NCBI GenBank assembly: GCA_965203615.1
Contig: OZ241900.1
Span: forward strand, 1,674,001 to 1,738,000
Direction of reading: 5' to 3'
Length of the DNA stretch: 64,000 nt
From: VXNE01 sp965203615
GTDB taxonomy: Bacteria; Pseudomonadota; Gammaproteobacteria; Pseudomonadales; Azotimanducaceae
Shown here: positions 1 through 7,641 of the stretch, in pieces
How the letters are laid out: each line of letters begins with the position of its first letter
Position numbering within the stretch: position 1 is the stretch's first letter
Notes under the pieces: model-generated
Databases searched by the model: none
What the model was told of the DNA's origin: nothing
What the model saw: only the letters and a program-made list of their open reading frames with translations
Position numbers and translations under genes: made by a program

Positions 1-35
1 GGGTCAAAGGGCATGGTTCCCACCGCCTCACTCAT
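1..35 (-). CDS. Start of a probable antitoxin gene (partial, cut by window edge)
   Basis: Only the first 11 codons are visible (MSEAVGTMPFD...), running off the left edge. The ATG lies 26 bases downstream of the stop of a toxin-like gene on the same strand. In the killer-protein family to which that neighbour seems to belong, the next gene is normally a helix-turn-helix antitoxin, so this is most likely the antitoxin start. The fragment itself carries no diagnostic motif; the call rests on position. Confidence 0.35.
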   Translation of the reverse strand, partial: MSEAVGTMPFD

Positions 36-61
36 TTTTCATCTCGTCTCTCGCCGCTGTC

Positions 62-388
62 CTAATGGTAATCACCGATCTCTACAATGATCACCGCCGT
101 GACTCTGTTCCAGTCGATGCCGCCATCGCTCAGAACCGGGATGGGGAACTGGGCCGGTCGAAACACCAGTCGATGTCCTCCGTGCAACGTCAGCGAGAAC
201 TGTCCGAAGCGGTTGCCCGTCAAGGGATGAGGGCTACCAGCCACGAGTTCCGTGACGACGGTTGCGGCCTGAAGGTCGGCCAATCTTGCACGAAGTCTTT
301 TCGCACAATTCGTTCCCAGCCTACGTACAGCAGTCCGACGATCATTGCAAAGCTGCGCCAAGTCATCGTCTTCAAAACCGACATCCAT
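62..388 (-). CDS. RelE/HigB-like killer-type toxin
   Basis: A small basic protein of about 108 residues starting MDVGFEDDDLAQ. The central LTGNRFGQFSL segment, the HRLVFRPA strand and the C-terminal VIIVEIGDYH ending match remembered plasmid-maintenance killer (HigB/RelE-fold) toxins, which act as ribosome-dependent mRNA interferases. The frame is open further upstream to 469, but homologues begin at MD(I/V)xF, so the ATG at 388 is preferred. An antitoxin gene appears to follow directly on the same strand but is cut by the window edge. The family assignment is fairly secure; activity is inferred. Confidence 0.72.
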   Translation of the reverse strand: MDVGFEDDDLAQLCNDRRTAVRRLGTNCAKRLRARLADLQAATVVTELVAGSPHPLTGNRFGQFSLTLHGGHRLVFRPAQFPIPVLSDGGIDWNRVTAVIIVEIGDYH

Positions 389-559
389 AGGGAGACTATC
401 ATATTTCTGTTTACCTGACCGGTAAACGATTTTAACGAGTGCTCTTGGTACGCAGACAAAGGCCTCCACCCTTGTCGTTCCAGGCCTCTACCCAGAAAAT
501 CGGCAAATCCGTCAAAATGAGGACCTCGCCCGCCGCCGACCCCACGCCGGAGTGTTGAT

Positions 560-1945
560 ATGGCACCAAACATCGTTCTGTTCATGACCGACCAACTGAG
601 ACGCGATGCGTTGGGCTGCTACGGCAACGAGATCTGCAAGACGCCCAACCTGGACAGGCTCGCAGCCGTTGGTACGCGGTTCGACCAGGCTTACACGGTG
701 AGTCCCGTATGTTCGCCTTCGCGGGCTTCCCTGATGTCGGGCCTCTATCCCCACAACCATGGGGTGATGATCAATACCCACATCGCACCGGCCTGGTGCC
801 GGGGTCTCTCCACGGACACCCCCACTTTCAGCGACCGATTGAAGGAAGCGGGATACGTGCTGGACTACGCGGGCAAGTGGCATGTTCACCAGGACATCGG
901 GCCGGAGGAATTCGGCTTCGACCGGCACCGGCAGGGACGTGGGGCCCGGGGATGTGTTCCCGGTACGGAGTCGACGATCGGATTCCCCGGGTCCGACTTC
1001 GCGGTTGCCGGCACCAACCCCCATTCCCACGAGAAGGGCAAGACCTGGCAGGTCACGAATGTCGGCCTGGAAATGCTGCGGGAGAGGGCCCGGGGAGACC
1101 AGCCCTTCTTCCTGCGCATCGACGACGTCGCGCCGCATTTCCCCAATATCGTCCCGGAGCCCTACGCCTCGATGTACGACCCGGCGTCCATTCCGCCGTG
1201 GCCGAATTTCGATGAGACGTTCGAGGGCAAGCCCGCAGCGCACCTGCGCAAGCACCGGGAATGGAATCTCGAGGACAAGGACTGGTCCTGGTGGCAGAAG
1301 GTGGTTGCCAAGTACTACGGTGACGTCACCCTGATCGATGACTGCGTGGGGCGCGTGCTGGACGCCATCCGGGAATGTGGAATCGAGGACGACACGATTT
1401 TCGTGTTCTCAACGGACCACGGCGACGCCACCGGCAGCCACAAGCACTTCGAAAAGTCCGGGACCATGTACGACGAGGTCTTCCGCATCCCGCTGCTGGC
1501 CAGGATCCCCGGCGTCGAGGCCCGGCAGGTGCCGGAATTCGTTCGCCTGATGGACCTGATGCCCACCTTCATCGAATGGGGCGGAGGCGATATCCCGGGC
1601 GATCTCGACGCGAAGAGCCTGGTGCCGCTGGTGCATGGCGAACGACCCGCCGACTGGCCGGACAGCGTCTATTGCGAAAGCCACGGCGAGGTCTGGGGCT
1701 ACAGCACCCAGCGGATGGTTCGCACCGAGCGCTGGAAGTACGTGTACATACCCCACGACCTGGACGAACTCTACGACCTGGAGGCGGATCCGGCGGAGAT
1801 GAATAACCTCGGCGAGGATCCCCAACACCGGGATGTTCTCGACGAAATGCGGGCGCGCCTGATGGGCTGGAACGATGCGACCGGGGACATGTTCCAGTGG
1901 AATTGGGTCCGGTGGTCCTTCCCGGAGCCGATCAGTCCGTTCTAG
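560..1945 (+). CDS. Sulfatase (type I, formylglycine-dependent), cytoplasmic type
   Basis: A 461-residue alkaline-phosphatase-superfamily sulfatase. The N-terminus PNIVLFMTDQLRRDALGCYG carries the first metal site (D11, with Q12 in place of the usual second Asp). C51 sits in CSPSR, the C-x-P-x-R motif that is converted to formylglycine. D286-H287 (STDHGD) supplies later metal ligands. It starts at the sulfatase domain with no signal peptide, so it should act in the cytoplasm, as choline-sulfatase-like and some glycan sulfatases do. The substrate cannot be read from sequence. A GGAG lies upstream of the ATG. Its C-terminal 55 residues have a decayed relative at 20372-20535. It converges on the RND gene that ends at 2001. 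Confidence 0.9.
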   Translation: MAPNIVLFMTDQLRRDALGCYGNEICKTPNLDRLAAVGTRFDQAYTVSPVCSPSRASLMSGLYPHNHGVMINTHIAPAWCRGLSTDTPTFSDRLKEAGYVLDYAGKWHVHQDIGPEEFGFDRHRQGRGARGCVPGTESTIGFPGSDFAVAGTNPHSHEKGKTWQVTNVGLEMLRERARGDQPFFLRIDDVAPHFPNIVPEPYASMYDPASIPPWPNFDETFEGKPAAHLRKHREWNLEDKDWSWWQKVVAKYYGDVTLIDDCVGRVLDAIRECGIEDDTIFVFSTDHGDATGSHKHFEKSGTMYDEVFRIPLLARIPGVEARQVPEFVRLMDLMPTFIEWGGGDIPGDLDAKSLVPLVHGERPADWPDSVYCESHGEVWGYSTQRMVRTERWKYVYIPHDLDELYDLEADPAEMNNLGEDPQHRDVLDEMRARLMGWNDATGDMFQWNWVRWSFPEPISPF

Positions 1946-2000
1946 CGAGTCGGCCTGGCTTCGTGATGCAGAGGCACCGTTGCAGGCGCGGCCGGGTCGG

Positions 2001-5000
2001 CTAACGGGCGCTTTCCAGGTAGCTCGCCAGCCGGCGCGACACGGACTGCGGCGACCCCGTCCGGCGCGCGAGCAGCGCGTAGAACGACGGCACGATAAAC
2101 AGAGTAAGAAAGGTCGCCATCGACACCCCCGAGAACACCACGATACCGAGCACCATGCGGCTCTCGGCGCCCGCGCCCGTCGCAAGAATCAGCGGGATCG
2201 AGCCCATGATCGTGGAGATCGTGGTCATGACGACGGGCCGCAGGCGGATCCCCGACGCCTCGATGATCGCTTCCTCGAAGGAGCGGCCGGCATTGCGCAT
2301 CTGGTTGATGAACTCGACGATCAGGACACCGTTCTTTGCGGCGATACCAACCAGCATGATGATGCCGATCTGGCTGAAGATGTTGATCGACATTCCCGTG
2401 AGGTGGAGGCCGAGCAACGCACCCGCCACCGCCAGCGGTACCGTGACGAGGATCACCAGCGGGTGCACGAAGCTCTCGAACTGCGCGGCAAGCACCAGGA
2501 AGACGATGAGCAGCGCCAGGCCGAACGTGAACGCCAGGCTGCCGCTCGTTTCCTTGTACTCCAGGGACTCGCCCTCGTAGTCGATCCGCGCCTGGTCCGG
2601 AAACGACTCCCGAACGACCCGTTCCAGAAAGTCCAATGCATCGCCGAGGACGGTGCCCGGGGCCAGGCCCGCCGTGATGGTGACGGCGCGCAGCCGGTTG
2701 TAGCGGTTGAGCGAGCCGGGGGCGGCCTGTTCGTCGACCTGGATGAGGTTTGCCAGCGGGATCAGTTCGCCCGTGGAATCCGAGCGCACGTAGATGTTCG
2801 CAAGGTCCTCGGCAGTCGCGCGCTGGTCGTCGCGGGCCTGGAGGATGACGTCGTACTCCTCGCCGTCCTTGACGTAGGTGGTGATGCGCTGTTCGCTCAT
2901 CATCGCCGAAAGCGTCCTGCCGATGTTCTGCACCGAGACACCAAGCGACGCCGCGCGGTTCTTGTCGATTCGCACCACAGCCTGGGGCTGGGTCTCCTTG
3001 AGGTCGCTGTCGATCCGCTGAAGACCCGGAAACTCGCGCGCACGTTCGAAGATGAGGTCCCGCCACTCGGCCAGGGTCTCGTAGTCGGGACCGCCGAGCA
3101 CGAACTGAACGGGCCGGCCCCCGCCCCTGCGGGACAGCCCCGAACGCACGAACGCGAACGCACGCACGTCGGGAACGTTCCGCCACGCCGCGTTCATCCG
3201 CGCCGCGGCGTCCTTGGTGCTGATGTCGCGCTCTCCCCACGGCTTCATGACGACCATGATCACGCCGCTGTTCGACGAATTGCCGCCCCACCCGGGAACG
3301 GCCATCACGACGACCTGGGCGAGTCCCTCGTCGATCATCTGCCGGGCTGGAACCTCGAGTTTCAGGGCTTCGCGTTTCATGCGCTCGATGCCCATGCCCT
3401 CCGGCCCCGAAAACATCGCTATGAACGCGCCCTGGTCCTCCTCCGGGACGTACTCGCGCGGAACCTGGTCGAGCAGGAACCAGGCACCGGCCAACGTGCC
3501 GACCGCCGCCAGCACCGCGACCCAGCGTTGCCGGATGAGTACGCGCAGGACGCCGATGTAGCCTTGCCTGAGCCGGGAAAAGCCAGTGTCGATCCATCGC
3601 GAAAGGCGGTTTTCGCGGCCCGAGGCGCGCAGTAATTTCGAGCACATGACCGGCGTCAGCGACAGCGCGAGGACGCTGGAAAACACCACCGCCGCCGCTA
3701 TGGTCACCGCCAGCTCCCCGAAGATCACGCCGATGTTGTCCGTAAGGAACATGATCGGCGTGAACACCGCGACCAGGACTGCCGTCGTGGCGATCACGGC
3801 GAAACCGACCTGGCGCGTGCCGTTGTACGCCGCAACCAGGGGCGCCTCCCCTTCCTCGATCCGTCGATGGATGTTCTCCAGCACGACGATGGCATCGTCC
3901 ACCACGAGCCCGATGGACAGCACGAGGGCGAGAAGCGTGATCAGGTTCACGGTGAAACCGAACGCAGCCAGGGCGATGAACGCCGAGACAAGACACACCG
4001 GAATCGTGACGACCGGGATCGCCATGGTCCGAAACGAGCCGAGGAACACGAGGATGACCAGGCTTACCAGCACGGTGGTGATGGCGATGGTGCGGTAGAC
4101 CGAGTTGATCGCCGCGCGGATGAACACCGAGTCGTCGGATCCCTTCGTGACCCGCATATGGTCCGGAATCGCGTCGTTGATCTTGTCGATCTCGTCCGAC
4201 ACCTGCTCCAGCGTCTCGAGCGTATTCGCCTTCGACTGCTTGATGATCCCGATGCTCACTGTCGGCAGGCCGTTGGCACGGAAGATCGAGCGGTGGTCCA
4301 AGGGCGCCACCTCGACGGTCGCGACCTCCCCCAGGCGCACCAGATGGCCGTCCTCGCCTCGCTCGATCACCAGCTCCCGGAAGTCCTCGGCGGACTGGTA
4401 GCCGCGCGCGAGCCGAACCGTCAGTTCCCGGTCGGCGGTTTCGAGGCGTCCCGCCGGGAGTTCCAGGTTTTCTCGGCGCAATGCCGACTCTATCTCGGTG
4501 ACGGTGAGGTTGCGGGCCGCAAGCGCCAGCCGGTCCACCCAGATCCGCATCGCCGGACGGGCGCCGCGGACGCCGGCATTGGCAACGCCGGGGATCGCGG
4601 CGAAACGGTCGGCGATGTAACGCTCGGTGTAGTCGGTGAGTTCCATTCGGTTGAACTCCGAGCTCCGCACATTGATGTACATGGCGGGGCGGGCATCGGA
4701 GTCCTGCTTGCGGACCTCCGGCGGGCGCACGTCCTCCGGCAACGAGCGTACCGCCCGCGAGACCCGGTCGCGGACGTCGTTTGCGGCGGCGTCGATATCG
4801 CGATGCAGGGCAAACTCCAGGTTGATGCGGGAGCTGCCGTCGGTGCTCGACGAGCGGACTGCCTTTACGCCCTCGATGCCGCTGATCTGATCCTCGATCA
4901 CCGTAGTGACCCGACTTTCGACGACATCGGAAGACGCGCCCGGATAGGAGGTGCTGATGGAGACGACTGGCGGCGTCACGTCCGGGTATTCCCGCAGCGG

Positions 5001-5096
5001 CAGGAGGTTGAACGAAAGGACGCCGAAGGCCACCAGGGCCAGGCTGATGACGGTGGCGAATACCGGCCGCTTGACGGACGTGTCGGACAACCACAT
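2001..5096 (-). CDS. RND (HAE1/AcrB-like) efflux permease
   Basis: A 1031-residue proton-driven inner-membrane pump subunit of full family length. It shows the twofold RND layout: TM1 (VKRPVFATVISLALVAFG), a large periplasmic porter loop, TM2-7 with the proton-relay pair in GLVVDDAIVVLENIHRR, a second periplasmic loop, and TM8-12 with the conserved Lys in GIAAKNGVLIVEFINQ. The relay residues are intact, so it should be active. It lies three bases downstream of the lipoprotein adaptor gene and must be co-transcribed with it. No outer-membrane channel gene is adjacent, so a TolC-like partner must be encoded elsewhere. The exported compound is unknown. Confidence 0.93.
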   Translation of the reverse strand: MWLSDTSVKRPVFATVISLALVAFGVLSFNLLPLREYPDVTPPVVSISTSYPGASSDVVESRVTTVIEDQISGIEGVKAVRSSSTDGSSRINLEFALHRDIDAAANDVRDRVSRAVRSLPEDVRPPEVRKQDSDARPAMYINVRSSEFNRMELTDYTERYIADRFAAIPGVANAGVRGARPAMRIWVDRLALAARNLTVTEIESALRRENLELPAGRLETADRELTVRLARGYQSAEDFRELVIERGEDGHLVRLGEVATVEVAPLDHRSIFRANGLPTVSIGIIKQSKANTLETLEQVSDEIDKINDAIPDHMRVTKGSDDSVFIRAAINSVYRTIAITTVLVSLVILVFLGSFRTMAIPVVTIPVCLVSAFIALAAFGFTVNLITLLALVLSIGLVVDDAIVVLENIHRRIEEGEAPLVAAYNGTRQVGFAVIATTAVLVAVFTPIMFLTDNIGVIFGELAVTIAAAVVFSSVLALSLTPVMCSKLLRASGRENRLSRWIDTGFSRLRQGYIGVLRVLIRQRWVAVLAAVGTLAGAWFLLDQVPREYVPEEDQGAFIAMFSGPEGMGIERMKREALKLEVPARQMIDEGLAQVVVMAVPGWGGNSSNSGVIMVVMKPWGERDISTKDAAARMNAAWRNVPDVRAFAFVRSGLSRRGGGRPVQFVLGGPDYETLAEWRDLIFERAREFPGLQRIDSDLKETQPQAVVRIDKNRAASLGVSVQNIGRTLSAMMSEQRITTYVKDGEEYDVILQARDDQRATAEDLANIYVRSDSTGELIPLANLIQVDEQAAPGSLNRYNRLRAVTITAGLAPGTVLGDALDFLERVVRESFPDQARIDYEGESLEYKETSGSLAFTFGLALLIVFLVLAAQFESFVHPLVILVTVPLAVAGALLGLHLTGMSINIFSQIGIIMLVGIAAKNGVLIVEFINQMRNAGRSFEEAIIEASGIRLRPVVMTTISTIMGSIPLILATGAGAESRMVLGIVVFSGVSMATFLTLFIVPSFYALLARRTGSPQSVSRRLASYLESAR

Positions 5097-5099
5097 GGC

Positions 5100-6173
5100 T
5101 TACTGCCCTGATCCGACGTTCGCCCGGGGAGCGCCGGCCCCGACCGGTTCGGCACGGCGCACCGGGCCACCGTCCCGCACCTTCATGACGCCTTCAACCA
5201 CCACTTCCTGTCCCGACGCGATGCCTGAACGCGCTTCCGCCCAACCGTCGCGGCGGATGCCGAGGTCAATCGTCGTCATCGCCGCGCGTCCATCCGTTAC
5301 CGCGTAGACGAACGTCTCCATGCCGCGCTGCAACAAGGCCGTCTCGGGCACCATCAGGGCGTTGCGGCTCGCGGTCGTCAGCTTCACCGTCATCAACATT
5401 CCGGGCCGCAGGAGCGCATCCGGATTGTCGATGTACGCCCGTACGGGCACGGCCCGGGTCACCGGGTTGACCCGCGAACCGACCGTCCGAACCGTGGCGG
5501 CGAAGGACCGGCCGGGAAACGCCGCGCTAGCCGCCGTCAGCGAGAGCCCGGGATGAACGACGCCGAGATGCACCTCGGGCAACGCAAAGTCGAGCTTGAT
5601 CACCGAGATGTCGTCCAGCGTCGTGATGGGCGTACCCGGAGTGATGAGCGTTCCGGCACTCACCTGACGGAAACCAAGCAGGCCCGTGAAGGGAGCGCGG
5701 ATCAGCCGGTCGTCCAGGCGCGCGACGAGGGCCTGGTAGCGAGCCCGGGCCTCGGACAGCCGGGACTGGGCCTCGTCCACGTCCGAAACGGGGATGCTGC
5801 GCTGTTCGAGAAGGTTCTTCAGCCGGTCATACCGGTTCTGGGCGTCCTGCCTGACGGCTTCCTCCTCCTGTAGCAAGGCGGTCTGCTCTTCGTTGGTCAG
5901 CTCGACCAGGACCTCGCCTTCCTGTACGAAATCACCGTCCTCGAAGCGGACGTGCCGGATCGAGTCGGTGACCTTCGCGGTGATGGTCACGGACTCGTTC
6001 GCCTGCGTCGTACCGATCGCCTCGACGATGTCCGCAATGGGGCGGACCGTTGCCGTTTCGGTGACCACCAGTGGAGGTCCGCCAAACCCACCGGGGGATG
6101 AACCCGCGGACTCTTCATCGCTACAACCCGCGCTGAAGAGGAGCATCACTACCCAGCACCTGGCCCCGCGCAC
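5100..6173 (-). CDS. RND efflux periplasmic adaptor, lipoprotein
   Basis: A membrane-fusion (adaptor) subunit of about 357 residues pairing with the permease that starts three bases after it. The N-terminus MRGARCWVVMLLFSAGC is a lipoprotein signal with lipobox FSAGC. Then come the biotinyl-lipoyl-like half (VRFEDGDFVQEGEVLVEL), a helical hairpin of about 60 residues (EEEAVRQDAQNRYDRLKNLL...), the second lipoyl half (IRAPFTGLLG) and beta-barrel and membrane-proximal domains. I chose the GTG at 6173 because an ideal GGAGG lies five bases upstream; the frame also contains a TTG at 6191. Confidence 0.92.
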   Translation of the reverse strand: MRGARCWVVMLLFSAGCSDEESAGSSPGGFGGPPLVVTETATVRPIADIVEAIGTTQANESVTITAKVTDSIRHVRFEDGDFVQEGEVLVELTNEEQTALLQEEEAVRQDAQNRYDRLKNLLEQRSIPVSDVDEAQSRLSEARARYQALVARLDDRLIRAPFTGLLGFRQVSAGTLITPGTPITTLDDISVIKLDFALPEVHLGVVHPGLSLTAASAAFPGRSFAATVRTVGSRVNPVTRAVPVRAYIDNPDALLRPGMLMTVKLTTASRNALMVPETALLQRGMETFVYAVTDGRAAMTTIDLGIRRDGWAEARSGIASGQEVVVEGVMKVRDGGPVRRAEPVGAGAPRANVGSGQ

Positions 6174-6368
6174 GCCAACCTCCAAATCCAAGTACGCTTA
6201 TGGTACGCCCATATCGACCGGAAGCTTCACCGGGGTACGGGGCGAAGCCACGATGGATCGGTCTGGACCGCAGTTACAAATGCGCCCGATAGCTGATGGC
6301 TGCAAGCGAACGTGCCGCTCCATGTCACCCGGCAAAGTGAACAGCCTGGGCATCGCTCTGAACAACGA

Positions 6369-6809
6369 TCACCCACGTGCAACTCCCGCCAGGAACTCGT
6401 CGACCTTGACGATCGGGCGCGAGAATTCCTCAGACAGACTTGTCAGGTCCTGATCGCCTGTAACGAGAAAGTCCGCTTCGCCCGCAATGGCAAGCTCCAG
6501 GAACGGCGTGTCGAAGGGGTCGCGACAGACCGGTGTGGTCGGCGGCGGAGTGGGAATAGTCACTGTCGTACAGAATGGAAGATAGTCTGACAAGAGGTCT
6601 TCCTGCTCACGCGGATTCAGCCCAAACTTCGGATACGCGAGTACACGTATGAGTTCGCTGATCGTCTCCGTCGAGGCGAGCGGGATGAACTGTCGACTTT
6701 GCCAACCTTTCCTTAGAAGTGCCGTCGCGTCCCCGCCAAAGACCAGTGCAGACAGCACCAGGTTGGTATCAAGAACGACCCGTGGCGGCGGGTTTCGCGA
6801 AATCGACAT
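6369..6809 (-). CDS. PIN-domain toxin (VapC-like ribonuclease)
   Basis: A 146-residue PIN-domain protein of the 'putative toxin-antitoxin system toxin component, PIN family' type. The acidic residues that bind metal in PIN nucleases are present: D14 (VVLDTN), E52 (ETISEL), D97 and D100 (CRDPFD), and D119/D121 (GDQD). It is expected to cleave RNA when free of antitoxin. It follows the AbrB-type antitoxin gene after 12 bases on the same strand, the usual antitoxin-then-toxin order. The RNA target is not deducible. Confidence 0.88.
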   Translation of the reverse strand: MSISRNPPPRVVLDTNLVLSALVFGGDATALLRKGWQSRQFIPLASTETISELIRVLAYPKFGLNPREQEDLLSDYLPFCTTVTIPTPPPTTPVCRDPFDTPFLELAIAGEADFLVTGDQDLTSLSEEFSRPIVKVDEFLAGVARG

Positions 6810-6821
6810 GGCGCACGTGGC

Positions 6822-7064
6822 TCATTTGTCATCGGCGCGTTGCGCTGCGCTTCGCGCCCAAGCTACGGCATCCCGAATGGTCTGTTCGGTGAGGTCAAGT
6901 TCTGCGAGCTTCGCACGCACCGCATCGGCCCGCTGGATGCGAACTGGTGTCAGCACGACCTGGCCGTTCCGGGCTTCAACTTCGAAGTACTCCACGGGAC
7001 CAAGCTCGTTAGTGATGCGCTTGGGGAGGGTAAGCTGATTCTTGGCGGTGAGCTTCGCAAGCAT
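6822..7064 (-). CDS. AbrB/MazE-family antitoxin
   Basis: An 80-residue protein whose first 45 residues form a swapped-hairpin AbrB/SpoVT-type DNA-binding domain (AKLTAKNQLTLPKRI ... FEVEARNGQVVLTPV). The C-terminal half is helical and charged and would wrap the toxin. Such antitoxins neutralise the partner and autorepress the operon. A GAGG precedes the ATG at 7064. The PIN toxin follows 12 bases after the stop. Confidence 0.88.
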   Translation of the reverse strand: MLAKLTAKNQLTLPKRITNELGPVEYFEVEARNGQVVLTPVRIQRADAVRAKLAELDLTEQTIRDAVAWARSAAQRADDK

Positions 7065-7641
7065 GCTGCCTCGGCACTAGAAGGAAAACAAGGAATCCTT
7101 ACTTTATCATTTCCTCTGAGTAAGGCAATCAACTGATCGACCCGATGGTCGATTGCCCGTCGCGTCTCGGGTCAAACGCGTCTCGGATGCCCACTCTCGA
7201 ACACCCGCAGCGTCCGCGGAGATGGAGACGAAACGTCGGCTCAACGTGCTCAACCGGCGTCTGGCCGAGAACAGGTTCCGTGCAGCGACGAATACACCAT
7301 CTTTTTTGGCTACCTTCCCGGACCCAAAATCTAAAGCATCCTATTGAGATTGCGCGACTTTTCGTTACTTGGCGAACGGCCCGGGGCATGCCCCGGCCGA
7401 TGGGAATGCAAAAAGTTGAAAATTCGTGTGAGGGAACTCGGATGGACCCCGTCTAGCTATGTCGAGGATGGGTCTTTCTGTGTGGCCCACCCCCTAGACA
7501 AGATCGGGAGTGTTCGAGTTGTTGTGCCGCTCTCAGATGACGGCCGGGAAGCAGTAGCTGCTGCTGTTCGCGCCATGCGGCATCAACGGGCTCGACACTA
7601 GTCCGGGATTAAGGAAAGCAACCAGAAAGGAGAGAACTTCC
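7065..7641. other. Intergenic region between antitoxin and TonB receptor
   Basis: This 577-base gap separates two divergent genes and must hold the promoters of both. Short open frames exist on both strands (for example 7344-7601 on the plus strand), but none shows a recognisable motif or supporting start context, so I call no gene. The receptor's ribosome site (AAAGGAGAG) lies just before 7642. Confidence 0.5.

Noticed and set aside
1942..5094. A 1050-codon open frame on the minus strand overlapping the RND permease
   Set aside because: It is a shadow frame of high-GC coding DNA: Arg/Pro/Gly-rich with no domain motifs, while the overlapping frame has every RND motif.
7344..7601. Small plus-strand frame before the TonB receptor
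   Set aside because: No ribosome site, no family resemblance, and it lies in a region needed for promoters.
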